In this document: in pieces, positions 48,777-61,072 of the stretch
How positions within the stretch are numbered: the stretch's first letter is position 1
Layout of the letters: each line of letters opens with the position of its first letter
From: Magicicada septendecula
Lineage: Eukaryota > Arthropoda > Insecta > Hemiptera > Cicadidae
Assembly: GCA_034769895.1 (NCBI GenBank)
Contig: CM068373.1
Coordinates: 278,056,658-278,120,657, forward strand
Reading direction: 5' to 3'
Length of the DNA stretch: 64,000 nucleotides
Notes under the pieces: generated by a model
What the model was told of the DNA's origin: nothing
The model's database searches: none
The model's input: only the letters and a program-made list of their open reading frames with translations
Position numbers and translations under genes: made by a program

Positions 48777-50611
48777 TGTAACGTTCCGCTTTTTCGTGAG
48801 GTGTAGTAGAGTTATATTATATGCCTCATGCAGTATGCGTCACTTTTGAATTATACTAACTGACGTTTTAAACGGTATAAATAAAGGATTTTGTTTATCT
48901 TGTTTTACTCAATCTAAGAGAAATCGAGAGTGTGTGATTTGGGGTCAAGGAGGTAATTTGTTCAGCCTTATACAGAAGAGAGAGTAAGTATCATTATTGC
49001 CCCTCTGTTGTGACGATTTTTTCTGTATGTTGTGCTGAAATTTTCATTAACTACCCACTACAATAAATTATAACACGTTATAATTCAATATTAATTTTCA
49101 ATAATATTGCTTTATTGATTATTGACTTTTGTCTCCAGCCACCAAAATATAGGTATCACAATTAATCTTTAAAAAAAAAAAACATCATCTCGACTTTACC
49201 GAGTAAACATAGATCTGTCTAAGGAACAAAACATATATGTTGTTATTTAACCAATATTACGCTATAATAAAATACATCAGTTATTACATAATTCTTAGTA
49301 ATTCCCCAGGGTTCAGGGTGAATTCTTTGTGTTATGAGAGTGTCAGAAATGGCTAATTGCTACGCTTTACAAATATCAAAAATTAATAAATAATTTTGTT
49401 TATTTTTCAAATATTACGTAGTTTCCGGAATTGCCGTAAGAGAGCAGCATGTATTTGTTTTCTTTTGAAAGAAACATATGATAAAATGAATATTTTTTGT
49501 TCTATTTCACTGTTAAAAAACGAGTTTTCTTCTGGACTTATTACGAAAAATGTTTATATTACCTCGCTCCGTGTTGTCCTTACTGGATTGAAGTTTTATT
49601 CTGTGATGAGGTACGTCTTGCGTTATTATTTCCTTTTCGTTTAGAGGATTTTCTGATTGTCTACTAGAAGTAGGCCGAACTATATTGGATCCTCAGAATG
49701 GTTTCATCCACTGGTTTTTAATGTATAACACCATTTAATTTGGATTCCTCAGGTATAATTAGTTAGTATTCACTTTGTTTATTACTCTTGCGTGAATTTC
49801 GCCTCCTCCAACGTCCAAAAAAGGTTATTTTTTATAATTTTTGTCGCATCGCTTCTTCAACTCTCCGGTTTAGTTCAAAATTTTTTATCTTATTAACAAT
49901 ACTTGTTATTTTTCATCACTCTTAGTAACACATAGTATTTTTATTATGTAGGCAGTTTGTAATTATTATAAATTTATATTTTATTTATGGAAAAATAATT
50001 CCCTTCCATTCCGGTTTCTTTACTAATTTAATTTACATAATATGTTTTGGTTATTTTTTTTTATGACATTGTATATAAATATTTTATCATTTCATTATCC
50101 TTAAATAAATTTATATATTATTTATTTAGTCTCGAATAGTATTCATACCCGGCACTACTTCCTGTTGCCATTTCCTTCATAGGATTATTTTAATTTTATT
50201 TTATCTTTGGTATTTAAATTTTTATGTTTTTTAAAACTAACCCTGGGTTTTCTTATAATCTAACACAATTATTTGAAAAAATATAATATTAACTTGGGTA
50301 TAACAATTTGTGGTTCATACAATATAAATTACAATAAATAAATAAAATTACAAAAATCAATTAGTATTATTACATACTACTTCCATAAGTTTATCCTTTC
50401 CAAAACATACAACACAGTTTAGTAATACATTAATTTCACTTTGGTTTTTCACCTCAATGGGTACACTAGAACTCACTTCGCACTATATACCACTCGAATT
50501 GTTTATTATGTGGAGTGATATAATTAAATTTTGAGCGAGCTTTAGTTCTACCCATTTCTGACTTTTATTCTCATGATTTACTTTATTGGGACCGGGTTAT
50601 GTACCGTTACA
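48777..50611 (-). repeat. LTR 1 of the tandem array
   Basis: 1835 bp with inverted ends TGTAACG...CGTTACA. On the plus strand GGTATAAATAAAGG (about 48878) is a good TATA box but points against the element's own direction. Small open frames inside recur only because the copies are alike. Confidence 0.88.
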
Positions 50612-51780
50612 TAAAGCCCCCCCCACTAGAACAAATTTATTTTAGTTCAACTCGTTGATAGAAATAAATTGTTGATTTGTTCAAGTCTCCTAATGGTCTT
50701 GACTTTGTTTTCATAATAGTGTTTCATTTCTGACTGATTATACACTCTGGTAATTCACACTGGTGGTAATTGCTATTTTCTTACTTTACTCTCTCTCTCT
50801 TGGAGGAAAATTCATCAATTATTTCTCGGGGTTAGTGGTACTTCCACATTTTATTTGATAAGGACTGGTCACACTAATTACATTAAACTTGTTTTAACAC
50901 TCATTTCTATTTACTTTTATATATTCGCTTTATCAATTAAGCTTCTGTCTGCTACCTTCCTTCTATTTTCTTTATCTATACTTCTGGAATCTAATATCAA
51001 TCCTTTCAGCTATTTTATAATTATTATCCCTTAAATATTCAATTTCCCTAACATTTTTCCCTATCTTGTGCGGTGGTTCCAGTCGGGTGGCCACTCTGGG
51101 TCCATACACCGCTGTCCATCCTTACACCTTCTGAGACCAGGGGAACATCATCCCTGCTCATAAAAATTATTGCCGGAACATTTCTACGGTCAATACATAA
51201 AAATAAAAAACTTATAAGTAGTAGTCAATTAGCGACTAGTACCAAACACTTTTGAGATTCTTCATACTGTAGCTGTTTGTATTTATTTATATATTTCTTC
51301 TTCTCCTTGATTCCTTCTTTTTTTATCATTAGTTAATAGCATATAACATCATTGATAGGCCTTATGTTAAAATTCTTCTGACTTTACTTCTTGTGACATA
51401 TTTCTCCGTATCATTTCTTCTTATAAAATCTTCAATTCCGAGAAATTCTAATTATAGTATTAATTGTCATCCTCCTTCAGTTTCATTGGAGTCATTAAAT
51501 TATTCTTTATTCTTCTTATCTGAGCACATTACCATCAATTGTTTATTTACTTATTCTTCTTTTGTTACCATCAAAATATTATTTTTTCCTATTATTCCAG
51601 TTTAAATCAGTTATTTATAATTAAATTATATAATCTGTTCTTACATTTTCTTAGTGGTTTGTCTTTTTATTTTAAATTATATGGTTTCAAAATAAGTTGA
51701 GTAAGTTGTCCTTACGTCTTTTGGAATTTTGGGTTTTTTAGTCTTTCAATACTTTTCTCAATATCTCATTTAACATGAGT
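50612..51780 (-). other. Non-coding 3' interior and polypurine tract, copy 1
   Basis: On the minus strand the LTR is preceded by CTAGTGGGGGGGGCTTTA, a purine-rich tract next to the LTR start. The rest, between gag stop and this tract, has no frame above 70 codons. Confidence 0.7.
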
Positions 51781-53853
51781 TTAACCGTTTTCGGTATCAT
51801 TCACAACACGGATTGATCCACTCTTATATTTTTCCCGTGGATTCTGTTGATTAAACTTGTCAATAAAATTCGTTATTGGATTGCCCCATTGCGGATCACT
51901 ACCATACATTTCAATATTATCGTATGTATATAGCCTCTCATCTTTATTACTGGGACCAGGATTAGAACCTTGATTTTTCCCATGGTCAACTCGTTTGTCC
52001 ACCTTTCTTTGTTGCTGTTCATCGGGTCTCCTCGAATCCCTCTCATCAGCCATTAGATAATTTACTTGGGCTTGATTAGTTCCCTGATCGTCATTTGGTG
52101 GATCTCCCGAAGGTATGTCCCTATTTCTATCTCCACTTCTGGACCTCCTATATTCGTCATGATCATTCCATTGTTGTCTGTTGTAGTTGTTTCTCTCATC
52201 TCTTTGATCATAATTTTGTCTCTGGTTAAAATACGGACGTCTTCCTTGGTAACTATTACTGTAATAATTGTTATTAGCATGTACATAATTAACTCTGGGC
52301 CGATTCTCTCTTGGTGGTTCATTCTTTCGCTCCTCAGTATTCCCTGACCTCCATCTACTTCTCCTATAATAAGATTCCTGTTCATAATTTTCTAGCAGCG
52401 TTTCCATGCCTCCAATAGTTTTTATTTGTCCACTTAAGCGTGCACTTATGATCTTCTCTTCAAAATGATACGCCATTTTGGTCACTAGACACTCTTCAGG
52501 TATCTTAGGGTCTAGATACTTTGCGATACACACTTTCCCCAAAAAGTAAGCAGTAGGTGTTTGTCCAACCGTACGATCATACCTACCATGACAGATATCA
52601 TCCCTAATAATGTTTTGTACTGATTCTGACCAGTACTTAAGTTTGAACATAGTTTTGAAACCCCCATAATCACACACCTCGTTCCTAATTGCTGTCCACC
52701 AATTATCATTGATATTTCTGAACGATTCGTCTAATAGAACTTTTATCATATTCCATCGATTCTCCTTTGATCTGTTCAAAATTTCATCTATTCTCCCTAA
52801 AAATTCAAGTGGGTTTCTGCGATAATCCCGAAAGTTTACACTTTGCTTATTATCTGGATAAACATGATGACTGCTGCATGCGGATCTAGCACTTATTCTA
52901 TCTACATCACATTGAAAATTGGTTTGTATTTGTTGCAAACTATCTAATTTCTCTGCTTGGCTATCACACTGATTTTTTACATTCTCTACTGTTTTATGAA
53001 ACTCTGAAAATTTACAGTTTAGACTGCTTTTGATACTATCTAACTGGTCATTGTTTTCCTGTCGTATGGCCATTACACGAACTTGATTATCTTGTTCTTC
53101 CTTTTCCATTCGTGCCTCGACTCCAGTTTTAATTCGTTCCATCTTCTCTTCAGTTTTATCTAATCTTTGGTTAGTTTCTATTAATTTCTTCTCTGCCTCT
53201 TCCTTATATTCATTTACTCTTTGGCTTAACGTATTATTGACCATTTCAATCTTACCTTCTAGATTTTCTCTTAATTCCTTGTTAAAGTTCTCCATCTTAC
53301 CCTCAATTTGTTTTAAATTCTCATTATTCTCTTCAAATTTTGCATTCATCTCTTCTCTTTGTCCTTCAACAGTTTCTTTCAGTTCATTGTATTGTTCATT
53401 CATGGTTTGTTTGATATTTCCATGAATGGTTTCTATTTTTTCATTTAGTTGTTTGACTAAACTTTCCTGAATGCTATCTATTTTCTCATTGGTCTGTCTA
53501 TTTTGTTCCTCCTGTTTCTTAAAATTCTCCTTATTTTCCTCATTGGTTTGTTTCAAGGCTTCCTCCTGTTTTCTAAAATTTTCATCTATTTTATTATTGA
53601 TTTGCTTTGAAGTTTCCTCCTGTTTTCTAAAATTTTCTTTATTTTCCTCATTGGTTTGTCTCAAGTTTTCCTTCTGTTCCTTAAATTCTTCTGCCATAAA
53701 TTTCATCATGTCTTGCCAATTAGGTTCTTCTCTGGCTACCGCTTTGTCTGGTTGGTCCCCTTGGGCATCCTCTTCCACTATTTCCTTTTCCGTATCCATA
53801 ACTACTTCGGTTTCTTCTGTATCACCTGTCTGTTGGTCCATTTCACTGTCCAT
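51781..53853 (-). CDS. Gag of tandem LTR element, copy 1
   Basis: ATG-started frame of 690 codons, 138 bp inside the primer-binding site. Residues 1-45 are acidic. Residues about 50-330 form a long coiled coil built partly from repeats of NFRKQEE...KQTNEENKENF. Residues about 341-500 resemble a retrotransposon capsid domain (FRDYRRNPLEFLGRIDEIL, WWTAIRNEV, FKLKYWSESVQ, TPTAYFLGK). Residues about 510-600 are rich in R, N, Q and Y (RRPYFNQRQNYDQRDERNNY) and probably bind RNA in place of a zinc knuckle, which is absent. It would assemble particles around element RNA in the cytoplasm with enzymes from a helper. Confidence 0.8.
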   Translation of the reverse strand: MDSEMDQQTGDTEETEVVMDTEKEIVEEDAQGDQPDKAVAREEPNWQDMMKFMAEEFKEQKENLRQTNEENKENFRKQEETSKQINNKIDENFRKQEEALKQTNEENKENFKKQEEQNRQTNEKIDSIQESLVKQLNEKIETIHGNIKQTMNEQYNELKETVEGQREEMNAKFEENNENLKQIEGKMENFNKELRENLEGKIEMVNNTLSQRVNEYKEEAEKKLIETNQRLDKTEEKMERIKTGVEARMEKEEQDNQVRVMAIRQENNDQLDSIKSSLNCKFSEFHKTVENVKNQCDSQAEKLDSLQQIQTNFQCDVDRISARSACSSHHVYPDNKQSVNFRDYRRNPLEFLGRIDEILNRSKENRWNMIKVLLDESFRNINDNWWTAIRNEVCDYGGFKTMFKLKYWSESVQNIIRDDICHGRYDRTVGQTPTAYFLGKVCIAKYLDPKIPEECLVTKMAYHFEEKIISARLSGQIKTIGGMETLLENYEQESYYRRSRWRSGNTEERKNEPPRENRPRVNYVHANNNYYSNSYQGRRPYFNQRQNYDQRDERNNYNRQQWNDHDEYRRSRSGDRNRDIPSGDPPNDDQGTNQAQVNYLMADERDSRRPDEQQQRKVDKRVDHGKNQGSNPGPSNKDERLYTYDNIEMYGSDPQWGNPITNFIDKFNQQNPREKYKSGSIRVVNDTENG

Positions 53854-53991
53854 AACTAATTCTATTTCTTGTTCCTGTCCACCTTATTCAATCTCCTTTT
53901 CTTGTTTTCTCATAACTGCCAACGATAATTAGATTTTTTGATATATATTTTTTATTAAATATCAAAATTCTTTTCTAATTACCGCCCTTTT

Positions 53992-54004
53992 ACGTTGAGC
54001 GCCA
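53992..54004 (-). other. Primer-binding site, copy 1
   Basis: Minus strand TGGCGCTCAACGT, 3 nt after the LTR end TTACA. It is complementary to a tRNA 3' end of the type ...GCGCCA; the tRNA was not identified. The same site is seen before LTR 3 at 59221-59233. Confidence 0.8.
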
Positions 54005-54007
54005 ATT

Positions 54008-55841
54008 TGTAACGTTCCGCTTTTTCGTGAGGTGTAGTAGAGTTATATTATATGCCTCATGCAGTATGCGTCACTTTTGAATTATACTAACTGACGTTTT
54101 AAACGGTATAAATAAAGGATTTTGTTTATCTTGTTTTACTCAATCTAAGAGAAATCGAGAGTGTGTGATTTGGGGTCAAGGAGGTAATTTGTTCAGCCTT
54201 ATACAGAAGAGAGAGTAAGTATCATTATTGCCCCTCTGTTGTGACGATTTTTTCTGTATGTTGTGCTGAAATTTTCATTAACTACCCACTACAATAAATT
54301 ATAACACGTTATAATTCAATATTAATTTTCAATAATATTGCTTTATTGATTATTGACTTTTGTCTCCAGCCACCAAAATATAGGTATCACAATTAATCTT
54401 TAAAAAAAAAAACATCATCTCGACTTTACCGAGTAAACATAGATCTGTCTAAGGAACAAAACATATATGTTGTTATTTAACCAATATTACGCTATAATAA
54501 AATACATCAGTTATTACATAATTCTTAGTAATTCCCCAGGGTTCAGGGTGAATTCTTTGTGTTATGAGAGTGTCAGAAATGGCTAATTGCTACGCTTTAC
54601 AAATATCAAAAATTAATAAATAATTTTGTTTATTTTTCAAATATTACGTAGTTTCCGGAATTGCCGTAAGAGAGCAGCATGTATTTGTTTTCTTTTGAAA
54701 GAAACATATGATAAAATGAATATTTTTTGTTCTATTTCACTGTTAAAAAACGAGTTTTCTTCTGGACTTATTACGAAAAATGTTTATATTACCTCGCTCC
54801 GTGTTGTCCTTACTGGATTGAAGTTTTATTCTGTGATGAGGTACGTCTTGCGTTATTATTTCCTTTTCGTTTAGAGGATTTTCTGATTGTCTACTAGAAG
54901 TAGGCCGAACTATATTGGATCCTCAGAATGGTTTCATCCACTGGTTTTTAATGTATAACACCATTTAATTTGGATTCCTCAGGTATAATTAGTTAGTATT
55001 CACTTTGTTTATTACTCTTGCGTGAATTTCGCCTCCTCCAACGTCCAAAAAAGGTTATTTTTTATAATTTTTGTCGCATCGCTTCTTCAACTCTCCGGTT
55101 TAGTTCAAAATTTTTTATCTTATTAACAATACTTGTTATTTTTCATCACTCTTAGTAACACATAGTATTTTTATTATGTAGGCAGTTTGTAATTATTATA
55201 AATTTATATTTTATTTATGGAAAAATAATTCCCTTCCATTCCGGTTTCTTTACTAATTTAATTTACATAATATGTTTTGGTTATTTTTTTTTATGACATT
55301 GTATATAAATATTTTATCATTTTATTATCCTTAAATAAATTTATATATTATTTATTTAGTCTCGAATAGTATTCATACCCGGCACTACTTCCTGTTGCCA
55401 TTTCCTTCATAGGATTATTTTAATTTTATTTTATCTTTGGTATTTAAATTTTTATGTTTTTTAAAACTAACCCTGGGTTTTCTTATAATCTAACACAATT
55501 ATTTGAAAAAATATAATATTAACTTGGGTATAACAATTTGTGGTTCATACAATATAAATTACAATAAATAAATAAAATTACAAAAATCAATTAGTATTAT
55601 TACATACTACTTCCATAAGTTTATCCTTTCCAAAACATACAACACAGTTTAGTAATACATTAATTTCACTTTGGTTTTTCACCTCAATGGGTACACTAGA
55701 ACTCACTTCGCACTATATACCACTCAAATTGTTTATTATGTGGAGTGATATAATTAAATTTTGAGCGAGCTTTAGTTCTACCCATTTCTGACTTTTATTC
55801 TCATGATTTACTTTATTGGGACCGGGTTATGTACCGTTACA
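54008..55841 (-). repeat. LTR 2 of the tandem array, shared
   Basis: 1834 bp. It is at once the 5' LTR of copy 1 and the 3' LTR of copy 2. Private variants against LTR 1 include CATTTTATTATCC near 55320 and CACTCAAATTG near 55720. Confidence 0.88.
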
Positions 55842-57009
55842 TAAAGCCCCCCCACTAGAACAAATTTATTTTAGTTCAACTCGTTGATAGAAATAAATTG
55901 TTGATTTGTTCAACTCTCCTAATGGTCTTGACTTTGTTTTCATAATAGTGTTTCATTTTTGACTGATTATACACTCTGGTAATTCACACTGGTGGTAATT
56001 GCTATTTTCTTACTTTACTCTCTCTCTCTTGGAGGAAAATTCATCAATTATTTCTCGGGGTTAGTGGTACTTCCACATTTTATTTGATAAGGACTGGTCA
56101 CACTAATTACATTAAACTTGTTTTAACACTCATTTCTATTTACTTTTATATATTCGCTTTATCAATTAAGCTTCTGTCTGCTACCTTCCTTCTATTTTCT
56201 TTATCTATACTTCTGGAATCTAATATCAATCCTTTCAGCTATTTTATAATTATTATCCCTTAAATATTCAATTTCCCTAACATTTTTCCCTATCTTGTGC
56301 GGTGGTTCCAGTCGGGTGGCCACTCTGGGTCCATACACCGCTGTCCATCCTTACACCTTCTGAGACCAGGGGAACATCATCCCTGCTCATAAAAATTATT
56401 GCCGGAACATTTCTACGGTCAATACATAAAAATAAAAAACTTATAAGTAGTAGTCAATTAGCGACTAGTACCAAACACTTTTGAGATTCTTCATACTGTA
56501 GCTGTTTGTATTTATTTATATATTTCTTCTTCTCCTTGATTCCTTCTTTTTTTATCATTAGTTAATAGCATATAACATCATTGATAGGCCTTATGTTAAA
56601 ATTCTTCTGACTTTACTTCTTGTGACATATTTCTCCGTATCATTTCTTCTTATAAAATCTTCAATTCCGAGAAATTCTAGTTATAGTATTAATTGTCATC
56701 CTCCTTCAGTTTCATTGGAGTCATTAAATTATTCTTTATTCTTCTTATCTGAGCACATTACCATCAATTGTTTATTTACTTATTCTTCTTTTGTTACCAT
56801 CAAAATATTATTTTTTCCTATTATTCCAGTTTAAATCAGTTATTTATAATTAAATTATATAATCTGTTCTTACATTTTCTTAGTGGTTTGTCTTTTTATT
56901 TTAAATTATATGGTTTCAAAATAAGTTGAGTAAGTTGTCCTTACGTCTTTTGGAATTTTGGGTTTTTTAGTCTTTCAATACTTTTCTCAATATCTCATTT
57001 AACATGAGT
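55842..57009 (-). other. Non-coding 3' interior and polypurine tract, copy 2
   Basis: Same layout as copy 1; the polypurine tract has seven instead of eight G. Confidence 0.7.
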
Positions 57010-59082
57010 TTAACCGTTTTCGGTATCATTCACAACACGGATTGATCCACTCTTATATTTTTCCCGTGGATTCTGTTGATTAAACTTGTCAATAAAATTC
57101 GCTATTGGATTGCCCCATTGCGGATCACTACCATACATTTCAATATTATCGTATGTATATAGCCTCTCATCTTTATTACTGGGACCAGGATTAGAACCTT
57201 GATTTTTCCCATGGTCAACTCGTTTGTCCACCTTTCTTTGTTGCTGTTCATCGGGTCTCCTCGAATCCCTCTCATCAGCCATTAGATAATTTACTTGGGC
57301 TTGATTAGTTCCCTGATCGTCATTTGGTGGATCTCCCGAAGGTATGTCCCTATTTCTATCTCCACTTCTGGACCTCCTATATTCGTCATGATCATTCCAT
57401 TGTTGTCTGTTGTAGTTGTTTCTCTCATCTCTTTGATCATAATTTTGTCTCTGGTTAAAATACGGACGTCTTCCTTGGTAACTACTACTGTAATAATTGT
57501 TATTAGCATGTACATAATTAACTCTGGGCCGATTCTCTCTTGGTGGTTCATTCTTTCGCTCCTCAGTATTCCCTGACCTCCATCTACTTCTCCTATAATA
57601 AGATTCCTGTTCATAATTTTCTAGCAGCGTTTCCATGCCTCCAATAGTTTTTATTTGTCCACTTAAGCGTGCACTTATGATCTTCTCTTCAAAAGGATAC
57701 GCCATTTTGGTCACTAGACACTCTTCAGGTATCTTAGGGTCTAGATACTTTGCGATACACACTTTCCCCAAAAAGTAAGCAGTAGGTGTTTGTCCAACCG
57801 TACGATCATACCTACCATGACAGATATCATCCCTAATAATGTTTTGTACTGATTCTGACCAGTACTTAAGTTTGAACATAGTTTTGAAACCCCCATAATC
57901 ACACACCTCGTTCCTAATTGCTGTCCACCAATTATCATTGATATTTCTGAACGATTCGTCTAATAGAACTTTTATCATATTCCATCGATTCTCCTTTGAT
58001 CTGTTCAAAATTTCATCTATTCTCCCTAAAAATTCAAGTGGGTTTCTGCGATAATCCCGAAAGTTTACACTTTCCTTATTATCTGGATAAACATGATGAC
58101 TGCTGCATGCGGATCTAGCACTTATTCTATCTACATCACATTGAAAATTGGTTTGTATTTGTTGCAAACTATCTAATTTCTCTGCTTGGCTATCACACTG
58201 ATTTTTTACATTCTCTACTGTTTTATGAAACTCTGAAAATTTACAGTCTAGACTGCTTTTGATACTATCTAACTGGTCATTGTTTTCCTGTCGTATGGCC
58301 ATTACACGAACTTGATTATCTTGTTCTTCCTTTTCCATTCGTGCCTCGACTCCAGTTTTAATTCGTTCCATCTTCTCTTCAGTTTTATCTAATCTTTGGT
58401 TAGTTTCTATTAATTTCTTCTCTGCCTCTTCCTTATATTCATTTACTCTTTGGCTTAACGTATTATTGACCATTTCAATCTTACCTTCTAGATTTTCTCT
58501 TAATTCCTTGTTAAAGTTCTCCATCTTACCCTCAATTTGTTTTAAATTCTCATTATTCTCTTCAAATTTTGCATTCATCTCTTCTCTTTGTCCTTCAACA
58601 GTTTCTTTCAGTTCATTGTATTGTTCATTCATGGTTTGTTTGATATTTCCATGAATGGTTTCTATTTTTTCATTTAGTTGTTTGACTAAACTTTCCTGAA
58701 TGCTATCTATTTTCTCATTGGTCTGTCTATTTTGTTCCTCCTGTTTCTTAAAATTCTCCTTATTTTCCTCATTGGTTTGTTTCAAGGCTTCCTCCTGTTT
58801 TCTAAAATTTTCATCTATTTTATTATTGATTTGCTTTGAAGTTTCCTCCTGTTTTCTAAAATTGTCTTTATTTTCCTCATTGGTTTGTCTCAAGTTTTCC
58901 TTCTGTTCCTTAAATTCTTCTGCCATAAATTTCATCATGTCTTGCCAATTAGGTTCTTCTCTGGCTACCGCTTTGTCTGGTTGGTCCCCTTGGGCATCCT
59001 CTTCCACTATTTCCTTTTCCGTATCCATAACTACTTCGGTTTCTTCTGTATCACCTGTCTGTTGGTCCATTTCACTGTCCAT
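57010..59082 (-). CDS. Gag of tandem LTR element, copy 2
   Basis: Intact 690-codon frame, same domains as copy 1. By eye it differs at six residues: ENKD for ENKE near residue 74, SLDC for SLNC near 279, NKES for NKQS near 338, AYPFEEK for AYHFEEK, YYSSSY for YYSNSY and PIANF for PITNF. That all copies stay open despite private changes argues for very recent spread or for selection on gag. Confidence 0.8.
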   Translation of the reverse strand: MDSEMDQQTGDTEETEVVMDTEKEIVEEDAQGDQPDKAVAREEPNWQDMMKFMAEEFKEQKENLRQTNEENKDNFRKQEETSKQINNKIDENFRKQEEALKQTNEENKENFKKQEEQNRQTNEKIDSIQESLVKQLNEKIETIHGNIKQTMNEQYNELKETVEGQREEMNAKFEENNENLKQIEGKMENFNKELRENLEGKIEMVNNTLSQRVNEYKEEAEKKLIETNQRLDKTEEKMERIKTGVEARMEKEEQDNQVRVMAIRQENNDQLDSIKSSLDCKFSEFHKTVENVKNQCDSQAEKLDSLQQIQTNFQCDVDRISARSACSSHHVYPDNKESVNFRDYRRNPLEFLGRIDEILNRSKENRWNMIKVLLDESFRNINDNWWTAIRNEVCDYGGFKTMFKLKYWSESVQNIIRDDICHGRYDRTVGQTPTAYFLGKVCIAKYLDPKIPEECLVTKMAYPFEEKIISARLSGQIKTIGGMETLLENYEQESYYRRSRWRSGNTEERKNEPPRENRPRVNYVHANNNYYSSSYQGRRPYFNQRQNYDQRDERNNYNRQQWNDHDEYRRSRSGDRNRDIPSGDPPNDDQGTNQAQVNYLMADERDSRRPDEQQQRKVDKRVDHGKNQGSNPGPSNKDERLYTYDNIEMYGSDPQWGNPIANFIDKFNQQNPREKYKSGSIRVVNDTENG

Positions 59083-59236
59083 AACTAATTCTATTTCTTG
59101 TTCCTGTCCACCTTATTCAATCTCCTTTTCTTGTTTTCTCATAACTGCCAACGATAATTAGATTTTTTGATATATATTTTTTATTAAATATCAAAATTCT
59201 TTTCTAATTACCGCCCTTTTACGTTGAGCGCCAATT

Positions 59237-61072
59237 TGTAACGTTCCGCTTTTTCGTGAGGTGTAGTAGAGTTATATTATATGCCTCATGCAGTATGCGT
59301 CACTTTTGAATTATACTAACTGACGTTTTAAACGGTATAAATAAAGGATTTTGTTTATCTTGTTTTACTCAATCTAAGAGAAATCGAGAGTGTGTGATTT
59401 GGGGTCAAGGAGGTAATTTGTTCAGCCTTATACAGAAGAGAGAGTAAGTATCATTATTGCCCCTCTGTTGTGACGATTTTTTCTGTATGTTGTGCTGAAA
59501 TTTTCATTAACTACCCACTATAATAAATTATAACACGTTATAATTCAATATTAATTTTCAATAATATTGCTTTATTGATTATTGACTTTTGTCTCCAGCC
59601 ACCAAAATATAGGTATCACAATTAATCTTTAAAAAAAAAAAACATCATCTCGACTTTACCGAGTAAACATAGATCTGTCTAAGGAACAAAACATATATGT
59701 TGTTATTTAACCAATATTACGCTATAATAAAATACATCAGTTATTACATAATTCTTAGTAATTCCCCAGGGTTCAGGGTGAATTCTTTGTGTTATGAGAG
59801 TGTCAGAAATGGCTAATTGCTACGCTTTACAAATATCAAAAATTAATAAATAATTTTGTTTATTTTTCAAATATTACGTAGTTTCCGGAATTGCCGTAAG
59901 AGAGCAGCATGTATTTGTTTTCTTTTGAAAGAAACATATGATAAAATGAATATTTTTTGTTCTATTTCACTGTTAAAAAACGAGTTTTCTTCTGGACTTA
60001 TTACGAAAAATGTTTATATTACCTCGCTCCGTGTTGTCCTTACTGGATTGAAGTTTTATTCTGTGATGAGGTACGTCTTGCGTTATTATTTCCGTTTCGT
60101 TTAGAGGATTTTCTGATTGTCTACTAGAAGTAGGCCGAACTATATTGGATCCTCAGAATGGTTTCATCCACTGGTTTTTAATGTATAACACCATTTAATT
60201 TGGATTCCTCAGGTATAATTAGTTAGTATTCACTTTGTTTATTACTCTTGCGTGAATTTCGCCTCCTCCAACGTCCAAAAAAGGTTATTTTTTATAATTT
60301 TTGTCGCATCGCTTCTTCAACTCTCCGGTTTAGTTCAAAATTTTTTATCTTATTAACAATACTTGTTATTTTTCATCACTCTTAGTAACACATAGTATTT
60401 TTATTATGTAGGCAGTTTGTAATTATTATAAATTTATATTTTATTTATGGAAAAATAATTCCCTACCATTCCGGTTTCTTTACTAATTTAATTTACATAA
60501 TATGTTTTGGTTATTTTTTTTTATGACATTGTATATAAATATTTTATCATTTCATTATCCTTAAATAAATTTATATATTATTTATTTAGTCTCGAATAGT
60601 ATTCATACCCGGCACTACTTCCTGTTGCCATTTCCTTCATAGGATTATTTTAATTTTATTTTATCTTTGGTATTTAAATTTTTATGTTTTTTAAAACTAA
60701 CCCTGGGTTTTCTTATAATCTAACACAATTATTTGAAAAAATATAATATTAACTTGGGTATAACAATTTGTGGTTCATACAATATAAATTACAATAAATA
60801 AATAAAATTACAAAAATCAATTAGTATTATTACATACTACTTCCATAAGTTTATCCTTTCCAAAACATTACAACACAGTTTAGTAATACATTAATTTCAC
60901 TTTGGTTTTTCACCTCAATGGGTACACTAGAACTCACTTCGCACTATATACCACTCGAATTGTTTATTATGTGGAGTGATATAATTATATTTTGAGCGAG
61001 CTTTAGTTCTACCCATTTCTGACTTTTATTCTCATGATTTACTTTATTGGGACCGGGTTATGTACCGTTACA
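59237..61072 (-). repeat. LTR 3 of the tandem array, shared
   Basis: 1836 bp, 5' LTR of copy 2 and 3' LTR of copy 3. Private variants include TTCCGTTTCG near 60091, CCCTACCATT near 60462 and an extra T in AACATTACAAC near 60867. Confidence 0.88.

Noticed and set aside
49396-49644. 82-codon frame conserved in three LTR copies
   Set aside because: Conservation follows from near identity of the whole array; it lies in the LTR against the element's direction and has no motif.
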